Assembly (NCBI RefSeq): GCF_003573695.1
Contig: NC_039358.1
Span: 11,326,326-11,390,325 of the forward strand
From: Papaver somniferum
Lineage: Eukaryota > Streptophyta > Magnoliopsida > Ranunculales > Papaveraceae
Direction: 5' to 3'
Length of the DNA: 64,000 bases
Part shown: piece by piece, positions 20,025 to 31,242 of the stretch
How positions within the stretch are numbered: position 1 is the first letter of the stretch
How the letters are laid out: the number at the start of each line of letters is the position of its first letter
The notes under the pieces: generated by a model
Database searches by the model: none
What the model was told of the DNA's origin: nothing
Seen by the model: only the letters and a program-made list of their open reading frames with translations
Made by a program: the position numbers and the translations under genes

Positions 20025-21892
20025 AAGTTTTTGGGCCTCGACCTTTGGCTATTTAAGAGCCCAAATTTCAAATTGTTACCTGGGCTTGTTTCTGAACTGT
20101 GGGCCTGAACCAAAGTTCGAGTGGGCCAAAATTTCAAAATTCCAAAAACCAACATTGAGCTTTACTCACCAGCAGTGGGCCTGTTTTTCAAAAACGTAGC
20201 TGGGCTTCGCAAAACCGAACAGTGGGCTTGGTCTCCTTATCCCATTAAAAACCAAATGTTTTTCTCCCATAAAAACCAAAGTTTTCCAAATGTTTCCCTA
20301 AAAACCAAAATTTTTCTTTTTTCCATCAAAACCAAATGTCTCCCGACAAAACCAAACTTTTCCCTAAAAGTCCAATCCCATTAAAAACCAAATTTTCTTG
20401 TATAGAATCTAGTAGATAGTTTCTTAGTTAAATCTTTTGTTTCTTTTGTACATATTTTTCTAATCCAATGTGACTCTTAACTGAAATATGTTGGATTTTT
20501 TCCTTGAATAACGAAGTTCTAATTTTGCTTTCGCCGTCAAATCGGGTATTCTCTTTCCTTTTTGTCTACTCAGCATAATCCTCTTCGTATATTATAATTC
20601 TTTTCATCTTTTGAAACATTGAGGACAATGTTTAGTTTAGGTTTGGGGGTATGGAGTAGATACCACGATCACATGTTATAATTGAAAACAAGAACTCCTT
20701 CTTTTTGAAAAAAATTAAAAAATTGAAAAAAATAAAAAATAAAAAATCATAAAAATGGAGCTCATTTACCTTGAAATGTTGACTCTTGTGCACGTATGTA
20801 AACATAAGGATTCTTAGTCTAGATATTTAGGCACCCTGATTCTAGCACAATTCACATAGTGATAAGAAACTTGCACGCGCACGATCTACCAATACATGTA
20901 TAGCCTCGATCTTCAAGGTGTTTGATAGGAAGTTAGATTGCCAATCACTTTAGAATACTGAATGAGACTTGACTAGCTTGTTCTTTGGTTGGCTGGGATA
21001 GAAGTTGGAGGATACGTTAAGAAAAGCAACCATAGAATTTGACCGGATGCATTCGATAAGGGCCACCTCTTGCTAAGAGTCATGTAATTATGTTTTTCTT
21101 TTTGGTTCATGTATCAAAAGTGTCACTATGTTGTAAAGATCAAAGTTATTTCTTACAAAAAAAAAATAAATAAAAAATAAATAAAAAAAATAAATAAATA
21201 AATAAATAAAAAATAAAAAAAAATAAAAAAAAATTTCAATCAAGTATTTATTCCATGTTTTGTCATGTTAAAGACAATATTCTCTCTTGTTCCAAAAATA
21301 AAAGAGAGTAATCAATGTAAATAAGAGTCATGTAAATAGTCATATTTTTGTTGTAAATAGTCTTGTAATAAGCAAGGAGGGTGCAGCCATCGATGTATAA
21401 CGCGGGTAAACTGAAATATCACCAACTCATTGGGTGAACATTCACAATTCTCGTAAAGCCGGACAGCTAGCTTGGCTTAGAATTTGGTTCTTAGCCTAAA
21501 AACTATCTCTTGGTGATTAGTAGTCATAACTTCAGGTCATTCTAGACACATGTGTAGATACACTTTACACTCTTATCACATGTCTTTTTTTGTTATCAGT
21601 GCTAGGATTGTGCCTTAGATAGCTAGATTGGCATCTCCATTTTGCTGTGAGCTTAAACTGTCTTGCACATGTCACATTTGATGGAATCTGAGCTTATATT
21701 TTGACCTAGAACTTTGTAGGTACGTTCTAAGCAAACCTTCACGAGACTTCACTCGTCCACTAGGGACACTTAGTGGTTTAAAAGGCTTAGTGCATACGCT
21801 AAATGCATTCGAGAGACCAGCGACAGTGGTATAGGTAGGATTTCCTTAGTTTTGTTTTACTTGAGGACAAGTAAAATTCAGGTTTGGGGGTA
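20025..21892 (+). mobile_element. Internal domain 3, gag-less
   Basis: Same gag-less layout as domain 1, with the leader joined at ACCAAATTTTCTTGTA to the 3' region. The primer site is degenerate. The part after about 20,818 is almost identical to 10,790-11,868 of domain 1, including the long A-rich tract, while the part before it is clearly different. No gene. Confidence 0.75.
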
Positions 21893-23832
21893 GTGCTAAA
21901 AAGTGCATATTTCTATATATATTTCTTGGCATTTAACTCATCTTCTGTGCATTAATTCTACATTTTATCCCATATTCTGTATTTTCATTGTTTTCAAGAA
22001 TAAATATTTTTATTAATTAATTTTGCATTTTTAGGTAATAAATAAAGTTAGATGAATAGCGGAGCGGAAAAGAGCAGAAAAGTAGTGAAAAGCCGGGAGG
22101 AATTACGCAAGGAAGCCGCGAAGAATGTTGTGCACAAGACTCAAAGGCTAGAAGTGGGCTTGAAGAGGAAGAATTGTCCTTAAAGAAGATATGGGCTTGG
22201 CATATCCAAGGCCCAAAACCCTTACCCAAACCCATTTCCAATATCCATACCCGCCTTCATCTTCAGCCGTCAGATTGGATCATCTCAGCATCCTACGGTC
22301 GTCTCATCGTCGTGCATCGAAGTCTGAAGCTCCTGTCTAACACTACAGCACCTAACTTCATCTTGAGCCGTCAGTTTCCTTGTACTTCCGCATCCAACGG
22401 TCGCTCCTCGCTTCCTTCTATCTCGTCGTTAGATCGATCCATCATCTCCACATCCCACGGCTCGGCTTCGCGAAACATCAAAAATCCTTATCCTCGCTCA
22501 ACACCCTAGCACCTAAGTTTATATCCCACAAAACAAACACACCCTAGCCATCGAACCCATCTTCTTCTTCTCCCTTCTTCCCTCTGCAGACGCCATCACC
22601 ACCACCTGCTCTGCCTCTGCCACCACTACCAACTCCGTCTGCACCTTCCATACCTCCACCACTATAAACCATCATTATCAACACGTTCACCATCCTTCTA
22701 TCAACTTTTTTCATCATTTCCAAACCCTATTTTTCTCTGAACACCTAGGATTAGGGGATGATGAAATAAGTTAGGTTAGAAAATCAATTGGGAGTAGCAG
22801 GAGACGCAGGAGAAGAAATTGAAGAGTGGGTGAAGATAATTGATTGGATTCAGAGATTAGGTGAGACCTAATTTCACTTTTCATGAAACCCTAGTTTTCT
22901 GATTTTGGGTATTTTTTGGGGGAAACTTGCATGTATAAATTGGGGGACTTGGGTGTTGATTTTGGGCATGCCTGGATTAGCCAGAGCTTCACCCAAGAGG
23001 ACTGGACTAGCCAGTTCCTCAACTGTTGGTTCATTTGTTTTGTAAATTTTCAGTCATGTTTTGTTTGAATTTGCTCTTATTATCATATGTGATGAATGTT
23101 AATGTTGTTTATATGTTGAGCATGAGCTAAATTGTTGCAGCTGAGGTTTAGATGAAACCTCAGTGCACTGTCTGATAGTGGAATGCTAGGTTAGAGCCTT
23201 AGTGCATTGTTTTGATTGAGAAATGGGAGAAATTAGTGCTCATCTGTGTGCTTGTGATTGATTGTACTGTCAAAAGACAGTCAATGCTAGGAGCACATTA
23301 GTTGAGCAAGCTAATTCTCTTTCCATTCCATTTGTATGCTTAGGATCATAAGTTGACCTTAGCTGTCACTTAGTTCCATTAGGAATTCAACCTAGAATTA
23401 CATTATCTGGATAGGTCACAAGGGTGGATTCAAGGCCTTAGCTTAACCCACAACTTGTTTTCACAGTCACTTGCAACTCCGAATCTGTTTTTCTTATTGC
23501 TTAGTTAAATTTTCCTTGCTGCTTTGTTTAGTTTTTGTGCAATTTACAGCTTGTTGTGCACTGAAATCAGTGCACAAACTCCCCCCTGCCCTTGGCTTAC
23601 AGCCTTGGTTCTTAACTGTTCTGCCTTATTGCTTTGCCTTGCTCACTGCCTTGGCCTATCCCTCATTGTCACTGCCTTGCATATAACTTAGCTAGGAAAA
23701 CTTCATAACACCCCAAGTCCCTGTGGAATGACCCTGTTCTTGCACACAAGCTACAACTGACCCTGTGCACTTGCAGGTATCACTGTAGGCATCCATTTAT
23801 ATTCTTATTTTCACATCTTTAAATGCCTACCA
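21893..23832 (+). repeat. LTR4, start truncated
   Basis: Ends GCCTACCA and is followed by CACCA. The first bases TGATGA are missing: the polypurine tract GGGGGTA runs directly into GTGCTAAAAAG. 1,940 bases remain. Its 5' third matches LTR1, while its middle matches LTR2 (GTGATGAATG, GAGAAATGGG, CCCACAACTTG). Confidence 0.85.
23254..23291 (+). ncRNA. 38-nt hairpin module, LTR4 copy
   Basis: Identical to the LTR1 and LTR2 copies. Confidence 0.6.
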
Positions 23833-23837
23833 CACCA
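23833..23837 (+). other. Target-site duplication CACCA (right)
   Basis: Second copy of the duplication flanking the array. The gag frame of gypsy B resumes through it (I-A-P-N-N-I). Confidence 0.85.
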
Positions 23838-24815
23838 AACAATATATCCAAATAGTGTGAGATGTTTGAAGCTTTCTACAAGAAGTATTTCTTTGTGTCT
23901 GATCAAATCACCTTTTCAGACTTAGGAAGGATGTTCCAACGAAACAATGAACATCCAAATGATTAATGTTAAGAGATTCAGAATTCAGGCACTGGTTGTC
24001 ACGACCCAAACGTGAACGAGCACCAATTGGTGAAATCTTGCATCAATGGCATGGTTCCCATTTAACTCTTCCAGACATTCTCTGAACTCCATGAAGCCAC
24101 TAAGCGGTCGTCCACAACAACATCAGCATTGTTAAAAAGAACCAGGCCGGCCAAGACTGAAGACACATGCGAGACCCGAGGAAACAGACGCCTCATCAAC
24201 AAGCAATATAACACTGGCCCCTCTGTAAGCATGGTGGGTTAAGGAGGAAAAAGGAAAGCTCCAGCAGCAGACCAACCACCCAACGTACAACACCAGCACA
24301 TCAGGCGGCTCCACCTCGAAAGGCCGCGAATAAAGCTCCTGTGCAACACCAAGAAGCCGGAGAAGCTTCCCTGGATTTCCCATTCCAAATCGATGAGGTA
24401 ATTGAGCTCTTGGAAGCATCTATTCAAGATGATGCCATCAAGCTGCCTCCTCTCAGGCGCCCTCCAACTGAAGAGGAAATGGAAAATCCCAAGTATTGTC
24501 GTTACCACAGGTTCGTCCATCACCCGACCAACGAATGCAATAGATTGAAACACATCTTCAAGGAAAAAGTAGATGTGGGAGAACTTCAACTGGGCAATGA
24601 GGGAGTTCACAGAGATCCTCTTCCAGTCAGGAGTTGTATGCTTTCTGGGGACACCGTTTACAAAACTGTACAGTCCATGATGCAGCGTGTATGCAGAATC
24701 CTCTATTTCTCCAAGTTGCAGCATCAAGACATATTTGCAGCTTTCAATCGCGTTGTGTTGGGAAACGGGTTTTCTCTGTCGAAGAAGCCATTCCTAAATA
24801 CCGACCTCTCTCGGG
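23838..24815 (+). pseudogene. Gypsy B: gag, C-terminal part
   Basis: Continues gypsy B gag: MFEAFYKKYFFVSDQITFSDL, then MFQRNNEHPND followed by a TAA. Broken frames lead to FQIDEVIELLEASIQDDAIKL and the knuckle-like YCRYHRFVHHPTNECNRLK, then EGVHRDPLPVRSC. The frame changes near 24,815 into the protease. High similarity to gypsy A at 2,341-3,130 confirms the family. Confidence 0.65.
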
Positions 24816-25275
24816 AAACATTGTTGGAAAGTGCGACTGGGGACTGTTGACCACTGCTCACCTGAAGGATGTCGAGTTTGATAGCACACTAATCAACGCG
24901 GCATCCGACTTCAATATTGTTACTGTCAAGACTTTGAGATCTGCGGGGTTTTCAAAGCAAGATTCTACTCACTCCCCAATTGTGGTCAAAAACCCAGAAG
25001 GAGAAGCAATGAACGCTTACGGATACATCAATCTTGAAATCAAGGTGGGAGATGCTATAACACACGGTAAATTCCACATTGTCAAAGAATGCCCAAATTA
25101 TGACATGATTCTGGGGCGCTCGTGGGTGCATAACAATAAAGAAAAATTAGGAGTATGTCCTCTGCCGGTGTCCGTACCTGAAAGAATTTCCAACAAGCCG
25201 TCCGACCCTGAGGACTATATGTTGTTGTATCTACAACTTTCCAATGTAACCCAGCTGCCTGGAGAAAGCCCATAG
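24816..25275 (+). pseudogene. Gypsy B: aspartic protease-like segment
   Basis: Open frame with CDWGLLTTAHLKDVEFDSTLIN, then AASDFNIVTVKTL at the active-site position, NAYGYINLEIKVGD and YDMILGRSWVH. The catalytic D-S/T-G is replaced by N-A-A, so the enzyme is dead. It ends LSNVTQLPGESP and a TAG. The frame continues in the next feature. Confidence 0.65.
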
Positions 25276-25685
25276 ATGTACATACACAGGTTTCGGACAC
25301 AAGTAAGTCTCATTGAACAACCCTTACTGCAACTAGTCACTTCTCCTCCCGCCCAGGCCTGGGGACTAGATCCAATTATTAACCCATGCGTCATTGGAAG
25401 GTGTGAATGGGATACCGGCCCCTTCAAGTGTTTCATCAAAATTTTGGAAGCTATCTTAGTCAACAATAATGGATCCAAGATCAAATAGCGGCGCAACATC
25501 AAAACCCATTCCAAGTTGGAGACATGGTAGTGAAAATTGCCGCTCTGCCTCCTTCGTCCGACTCCACAGACGAACCATACCTAGCAGCAGAAGTTAATTT
25601 GGGAGGCTACTGCAAGCTCATCAACACGGACAAGTTAGAAGGTGTAGTGATACATGCCCAGTGGCTCAAACCCTTCAAAGTCTAA
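25276..25685 (+). pseudogene. Gypsy B: integrase fragments
   Basis: In frame after the TAG: IHRFRTQVSLIEQ, then AWGLDPIINP, the start of an integrase core. From about 25,470, in another frame, comes the C-terminal tail (FQVGDMVVKIAALPP, NLGGYCKLIN, VVIHAQWLKPFKV) with a stop at 25,683-25,685. Reverse transcriptase, RNase H and most of the integrase core are absent. Gypsy A ends in the same way. Confidence 0.55.
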
Positions 25686-26412
25686 AAGTCACGCCACCTC
25701 TAGCCTCAAAATTCTTCTTAGTATTTTGTTCAACAATTTCCCCTTTCATGCAATATTTGTAATTCCTCCAAAATGATTGCACTGCTTGCATTCATAATTA
25801 GGATTTCAATTTTAATTAAAAGTATCTTTCTTTCAAAAAATAAGTTTTCCTGAATCTCAAAAGGAAAAACACCAAGTAAATCCAAACCCTCACAAAGCCA
25901 TTACCCATCAATTTGAAACCAGAAAAAATCAAACCCTACAAGAAATATCTTATTCAAAACGGTACTGAAGAAGGGAATATGCAAGGAAGAAGATCAACAA
26001 TTGGCGGCATAAGAACATCTGGCTTCAACTTTCGCCTGATGAGGTTTCTCTACTTCTCGCGACGGGTTTCCTAGCTTGTGGCAGCTCACACTTCTACATA
26101 CCCAGGCGGCATGCCACAGACATCCTGTGTAATTTGCAAGGGAAAATCCGATAAAAGGCTGGTCAAACCCTTAACTATTGTTATTGTTTCCCCTGTTTTG
26201 AGTTACGGTTGCCTACGGCATGCGGAGGCGTTATTATGGAATTAGACGGGATGTGATGCGCCAGCTAGCATCATTGCTGCGCTATTTATGCGTTTTGACT
26301 TTCCATCCGCTGAATCGCTCTAGAAGAATGGAAGAACTGGTTTCTTGCAAAAATGGGTTTTGGAATTCTTTTGGAGATTTTATTCATTCATCCAATTAAA
26401 GATATGAAATTA
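25686..26412. other. Non-coding stretch 3' of gypsy B pol
   Basis: AT-rich DNA with no recognised gene, probably the 3' untranslated part of gypsy B. Confidence 0.4.
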
Positions 26413-26639
26413 TCAAAGCAGCATGAATGAAAGAATATTACTCGGTGAAGCATGGATCCAGTCACATGAACAAAAAAAAACTGAAGTATCAAGAACATCT
26501 ACAAGCAACGAAAAATATTTTTCTTCTACGAAAGAGATGATGAATTGGGAAAAATAGTTGTCAATGCCAATGCTAGGGTCAGCAACGCCTCCACTAGATT
26601 TATCCGAAGCACTTGATCCAGCCCCCTCTCCAACAGCAG

Positions 26640-27251
26640 GCATCCACTCGAGAAGCTGTTTCAGCGGCAACTTCAACATCCTCTCCAAGAAGCCGTTTCA
26701 GCGGCAGATTCAGCATCCTCTCCAAGAGCCGTTTCAGCAGCAGCTTTGGCAGAAGGTGTTCTAATTTCTTTCTCGTGGGCTGCACCGACATCTTTCTCAG
26801 AAACTGCTCCAATAGCCTCTTGAGGATACACTGGTTCGTCCACATCAGAGTCAAGGATTACGATGCCGTTATGAACAGGATAATCAAACTTATTCTCGCC
26901 CTGGGGCTTGTTATGCTCAACCCTTCGTCGTTTCAGTCAAGCATCGAACCTTTCAGCTCTGACACTTGGTTGCTAAGACACCTCGTCACGCTGAGACGCC
27001 TTATCGCACTGGGACGCTTCATCATGTCTCCATTTCTCCTTCATGTTAACCGAAGCCATGAAATCTTGAGCACGCCCTCGAACAATGTGCAAATGAGTGA
27101 GAGACATATCCTGTATGATCCGGCCATCCTCACGGAACATAGGATCGATTTTGTTTAATACCTCCTCAATCGCAGAAAACCTGGGTTTGTCAACTTCAAA
27201 GTTTTTCTCCGAGGAATTGGAAGAGTGATCATCGCCAGAAGTTCCCATCAT
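26640..27251 (-). pseudogene. Decayed antisense ORF 3' of gypsy B
   Basis: Minus strand from ATG 27251: MMGTSGDDHSSNSSEKNF, then FSAIEEVLNKIDPMFRED and VRGRAQDFMASVNMKEKW, stop at 26,973. Another frame further on reads GIVILDSDVDEPVYPQE, then Ala/Glu-rich repeats (AAETALGEDAESAAETAS). The family was not recognised. The position, antisense and downstream of pol, resembles antisense ORFs described for some Tat-type elements; that is inference. Confidence 0.35.
26643..26755. repeat. Short tandem repeat, ~40-bp units
   Basis: Three degenerate units built on AAGCNGTTTCAGCGGCA followed by TTCAGCATCCTCTCCAA. On the minus strand they encode the Ala/Glu-rich repeats of the decayed ORF. Confidence 0.6.
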
Positions 27252-28560
27252 ATACTACAGAAAGGCATTATGTCTGCATCAACAACCTACATGATGAAAT
27301 AAGACAAATAAAAAGCTGCAAGAAGATGTGAATCAATACCTGAAAAGAAGATGAACGCAATTCTCTGATGATCGATATGAAAAGAAAGTCTCAGAATGGT
27401 CTTTTATATTACGCAGATATAAAAGAGAAACCTGAAAAGAGAAACTCTTTCGCCTTCCGTATATGAAGGCCCGGGATATGGGATATCAACTGGATTAGAT
27501 AATTATGTATCTGGGATAATTGGCTCACCTGGGTTGCTGAAGGATGGAAACTCGCTGCTACAGAAGCAAAGTCAACTGAACAAGAGTAGAAGAGAGGGTA
27601 ATCCCTTTTGAATGCACGGCACCTTGAGAGTTTGGGTAGGAAAAAGAACCCGTTTTGGATTCAGCCACGCCCAAACCAGCGCCAATACTCCATGGTCAAA
27701 GTTGCAACACCAAACACTAGCACCCTATAGCCTAGCCGGAAGTATGCCAACGTCCCAAGCCGCCAGAGCGAGGACCATAGACCACTCGTGCCTCTTTCCA
27801 AGGTCAGTCGAATTCTCTCTGGCAATCTCTGCATGTTTTGCCTTCTTGGTTTCACCCTTGTTTGTCACCATCTCATGCTTACCCCGAAACAATTCCACTG
27901 TTACGAGCTAAGCATGGGACTTAATGTTGATGGTGGTTTTTAGTTCAAGGTTAAAATTGTAAACCTTGCGTTTAATATGCCGTCACTCTGCAAAGAAACA
28001 GAGCCATGTAAAAGTGATGAGTGATCAATCTCTTCACTGACGCATTTATTGAGAAACTCAATATTTTCTTATGAAATTTACCCAGAATGGTGCATGTATC
28101 AACAATCCCAGATATTCTGTAAATTTTGGCACCATGCCCATGTTATTCAGTTAATATAAGTTTCTTTGAATACTTTCTGTGCTATGTTCCCCAGCTGAAC
28201 CCTTAATATTGATATGTCATTACAATTTGTGTTCACTCGCAGGAGAGTAGCACGAAATTCCAAGTATCAAGGTTAAGTTCCTTGCATAAAAGTACTCAAT
28301 CAGAAAGCATACCGCTCTCTGACAATAAACTTAAAGAACTCTGTGTCAACACATAGAATTCAATCAATTTTGTGATAACTCAAGAGATTCAAATATTAAC
28401 CCTGACTAATTTGCAAAAATTAGAGTTTTACGCCTTGCGCAATATACTAGACCCCGTTAGTCAAAATTAAGCTTAGGCGAACTAAGCAATTAATCCGTCA
28501 TGGATTAGTAGTACAAAATCCTACCCAAAATCAGAAAACAAGAAATAAAAAGGAGCCGTA
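27252..28560. other. Non-coding debris
   Basis: No gene recognised. Frames at 27,612-27,911 have no family features. Confidence 0.4.
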
Positions 28561-30500
28561 AAATAAGAGCATCACCAAAGGGAGGCGTGGCCATGCCTTA
28601 GGCCAGCCGGCGCCATTTGTAATTGGCCACGCCCCATGTTGCACGGCCGGCCTTATTTCCTCTTCGACCAATTATGTCGCCTTAACCTCGCCACGCGACT
28701 GTTGGGTCCATACTTTCCGGCCATATTTCCCATCGACCAATTAAGTCGCTTTAAATTTGCCACGCGCACACTAGAAGTGTGACCACGCCCATGCTTGGCC
28801 GGACCCTCTTATATTAACCAATCAGGTTTCTACAAACTTGCCACAGTGTTTAAAAAAGGGGAAAATGCACCATATGGTCACAACGCCAATTGGCTTTCCA
28901 GAACCGCGCCAACATGCCAAACGTGCCATATTGCTCCAAAAAGTTGAGCGGCATGCCAACATGCCACTCCGCCACGCCAAACATGCTACTGCGCCACGCC
29001 AAACATGCCACTTTGTAGCAGCATGCCAAAACATGCCATCATGCCGTAAATAGCGCGCCTACATGCTAACCTACCTCTTGTTCGTGGCCAAATCCATGAG
29101 GTGCTTAAATTAGGGTTTTCTAGTCAGAAGCACAATTTTGCTTTAGGCGCATTAACCAAAACTCTAATTTCTTGTTGTGGCTCAAATCACGCCACTTTGG
29201 CCTCACAACATGCCACGAGCCATGCGGGACCCAGGAAACCCTAGGAATGGCGTCATATCATAGGCACTCATAGCAACTCTTGCTCCTGTGGCCGTTTCAA
29301 CATAATGGCCTTACGATAGATCCTTTGGCATGACTATGGTGCTGTTTTCAAAAAAAAGCGTCACCATGCCGCGGCCGCATGCCACACGCACTAATTACGG
29401 TTTCAGCATGCCAAACCCTAATTTATGCAAAGTTGCTACGCCAACCAAGCCAAATCATGCTACCCAGAGCATTGGGATTGATGTGGCAACTAGAACTAAT
29501 GTTGCCAAGCCATATTTGGGTCTAACACCAATATGCCAAAATCTAGCGTCCATGGCTACGCCATGCGCTACTTGCACCACCATGCCGCTGGCACTCGCAA
29601 ACTATGCAAACCACGCCATTGTGTCATTATCAGGTGCCAACATAATTTGGTCATAATCAATGGCCACCCTTTCTCATGGGTCACAATCTTAGTCGTCCAA
29701 ATTCGCCACAGAATTGACAGGCCTGTGGAAAGTCTTAGGCGACCAGCCAAGACAAGCCTAATTGCATCACATACTATTCTTCTGCAGTAAGTCTCCTGAC
29801 TTTGACTTGTCACACATAGCAATCTACTACACGTTTTCCACGAAAACACTCGAGGCATCAAACATGTCACAAACTGGGGATACTCATTAGGGTATTGGTC
29901 TGGCGGTTTACAACATTGCGGCGTGCAACACGCCCATTATAAGAAAGTGTCAGAAAGCAGGGAAGTTGGTGGCGGCAATAAGTAGTGGGTGTAAACTAAT
30001 CCGTCCCCTTGATAGTGGGAACGTGGTTTTTTGGCATTTACACACGACCTCACTTCTCCATCACTCAATCATTCCCACTTTCTACGAGATCAGGGTGCGT
30101 TCAATATGACTTGTATAAATAGGTTATGCCTATTTCAACCAAACGACAACAGTTTGGTTAACAAAAACACAGTATCAAGAAAATACCAAAGAACTGATAG
30201 CTTATATTCCGCAAGCCAGTTCCAAATTCTGATACAAGTCATAAAATATCCACACCTTCAGAATTAACCATTTTGATCTCAACACCTTCTTAGATTCCCT
30301 CCCTAAGACCAACCCTTCTCCTTCACTTTGTGACCGAATCAAGACTGGAACGACCATTTCTTGGTTTAGGCCAGGATTGTACAGATTGATCTCTCGAATC
30401 TAAAGTACTCCCGTGCAGTGCATTTGTTTAAGGTTTAGATTTGATTCTCATCCACACACCCAAATTTACCAAAACCAGCAGAAACAGTTTTTACCCATAA
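28561..30500. repeat. CATGCCA/CACGCCA-rich tract, LTR-like
   Basis: Dense, irregular repetition of CATGCCA, CACGCC and GCCAAACATGCCACT between about 28,600 and 29,640, strongest at 28,905-29,045 with a 20-base unit directly repeated. The tract ends in TACAGATTGATCTCTCG and CATCCACACA. It looks like a retrotransposon LTR or leader but no partner or duplication was found. The plus frames 28,838-29,790 are repeat translations. Confidence 0.4.
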
Positions 30501-30617
30501 ACAAAGAGATATTGACGTATTGAATCAAATGGAGTTAAGAGATATTGACTTATTTACGTTCCAACAATTGCACGCGTTTGAGGATACATTTAACTTCAGT
30601 CCTAATTTTCTCAGCGT

Positions 30618-30928
30618 ATGATAACTCCACCCTCCCAGGATGTAGTGCTAGAAACACAAGTACCTCATGTGCCACGATTTTCATATCATCTAGAGCAAGG
30701 TTCTCCAGTTCGTCCAGTGCAACAATCTCCATATCGCCAGGAAAGTGAAGAAGGTCCCAAAGGTTATCAAGATTATAGGATATCGTTAAAATTTGATGGG
30801 TCTTTAGTTGATCCTTTATGTCCATGGTTGGGAACCAAGGTGGGGGAGATGATGCTCAAGGGTCTCAACCTGCAGGAACTTATGGTGGATTTGGAAGTTA
30901 TGCAAGGGGGACGAATTATATGAACTGA
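30618..30928 (+). pseudogene. Unknown gene fragment, C-terminal tail
   Basis: One frame reads VPRFSYHLEQGSPVRPVQQ and SPYRQESEEG. A second frame from about 30,826 reads GNQGGGDDAQGSQPAG, then YGGFGSYARGTNYMN and stop (30,926-30,928). Such low-complexity Gly/Gln tails are common at the ends of transposase-like plant proteins, but no family can be named. A frame change separates the two parts. Confidence 0.3.
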
Positions 30929-31242
30929 AGTGGATCCGAATAACTACAAATATCCTTAATTTTTAATATTTGTAAACTAAAATTATATTCGTTAATGTAA
31001 CTGTTACATGTAATCATTATTAATTTATCTAGAAATGAAACTATAACTTTATCTCGAGCAGTATTTGTACTTATCAATACCCAAAACGAGATATGAAAAA
31101 TCCTTTAAGATTGTGTGATGAGCTTCATAAGTAAAAATTCTTCTTTTCCATCTTTGTCATTCCTCTCGATCTTGCAATATAATATCAACATTTGTCTCCC
31201 ACTTAGTCTATAATGACCAACAAGCCTAACGAAAGTTATGAA

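Larger units (their letters stand above)
7645..23832 (+). mobile_element. Tandem array of a non-autonomous gypsy-like retrotransposon (LTR-int-LTR-int-LTR-int-LTR)
   Basis: Four large LTRs (about 1.94-2.04 kb) in the same orientation separate three internal domains, the whole flanked by CACCA. LTR-internal junctions carry primer-binding sites and internal-LTR junctions carry polypurine tracts, with no duplications between units, so this is a tandem array and not independent insertions. Internal domains 1 and 3 have no gene and domain 2 has only a gag-like ORF. No protease, reverse transcriptase or integrase is present, so mobilisation must have depended on another element. The tRNA-Asp type primer site and the TTGAGGACAAG/GGTTTGGGGG tract resemble the Athila/Tat side of Ty3/gypsy. 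Similar architectures are known as LARD or TR-GAG elements. Confidence 0.85.
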
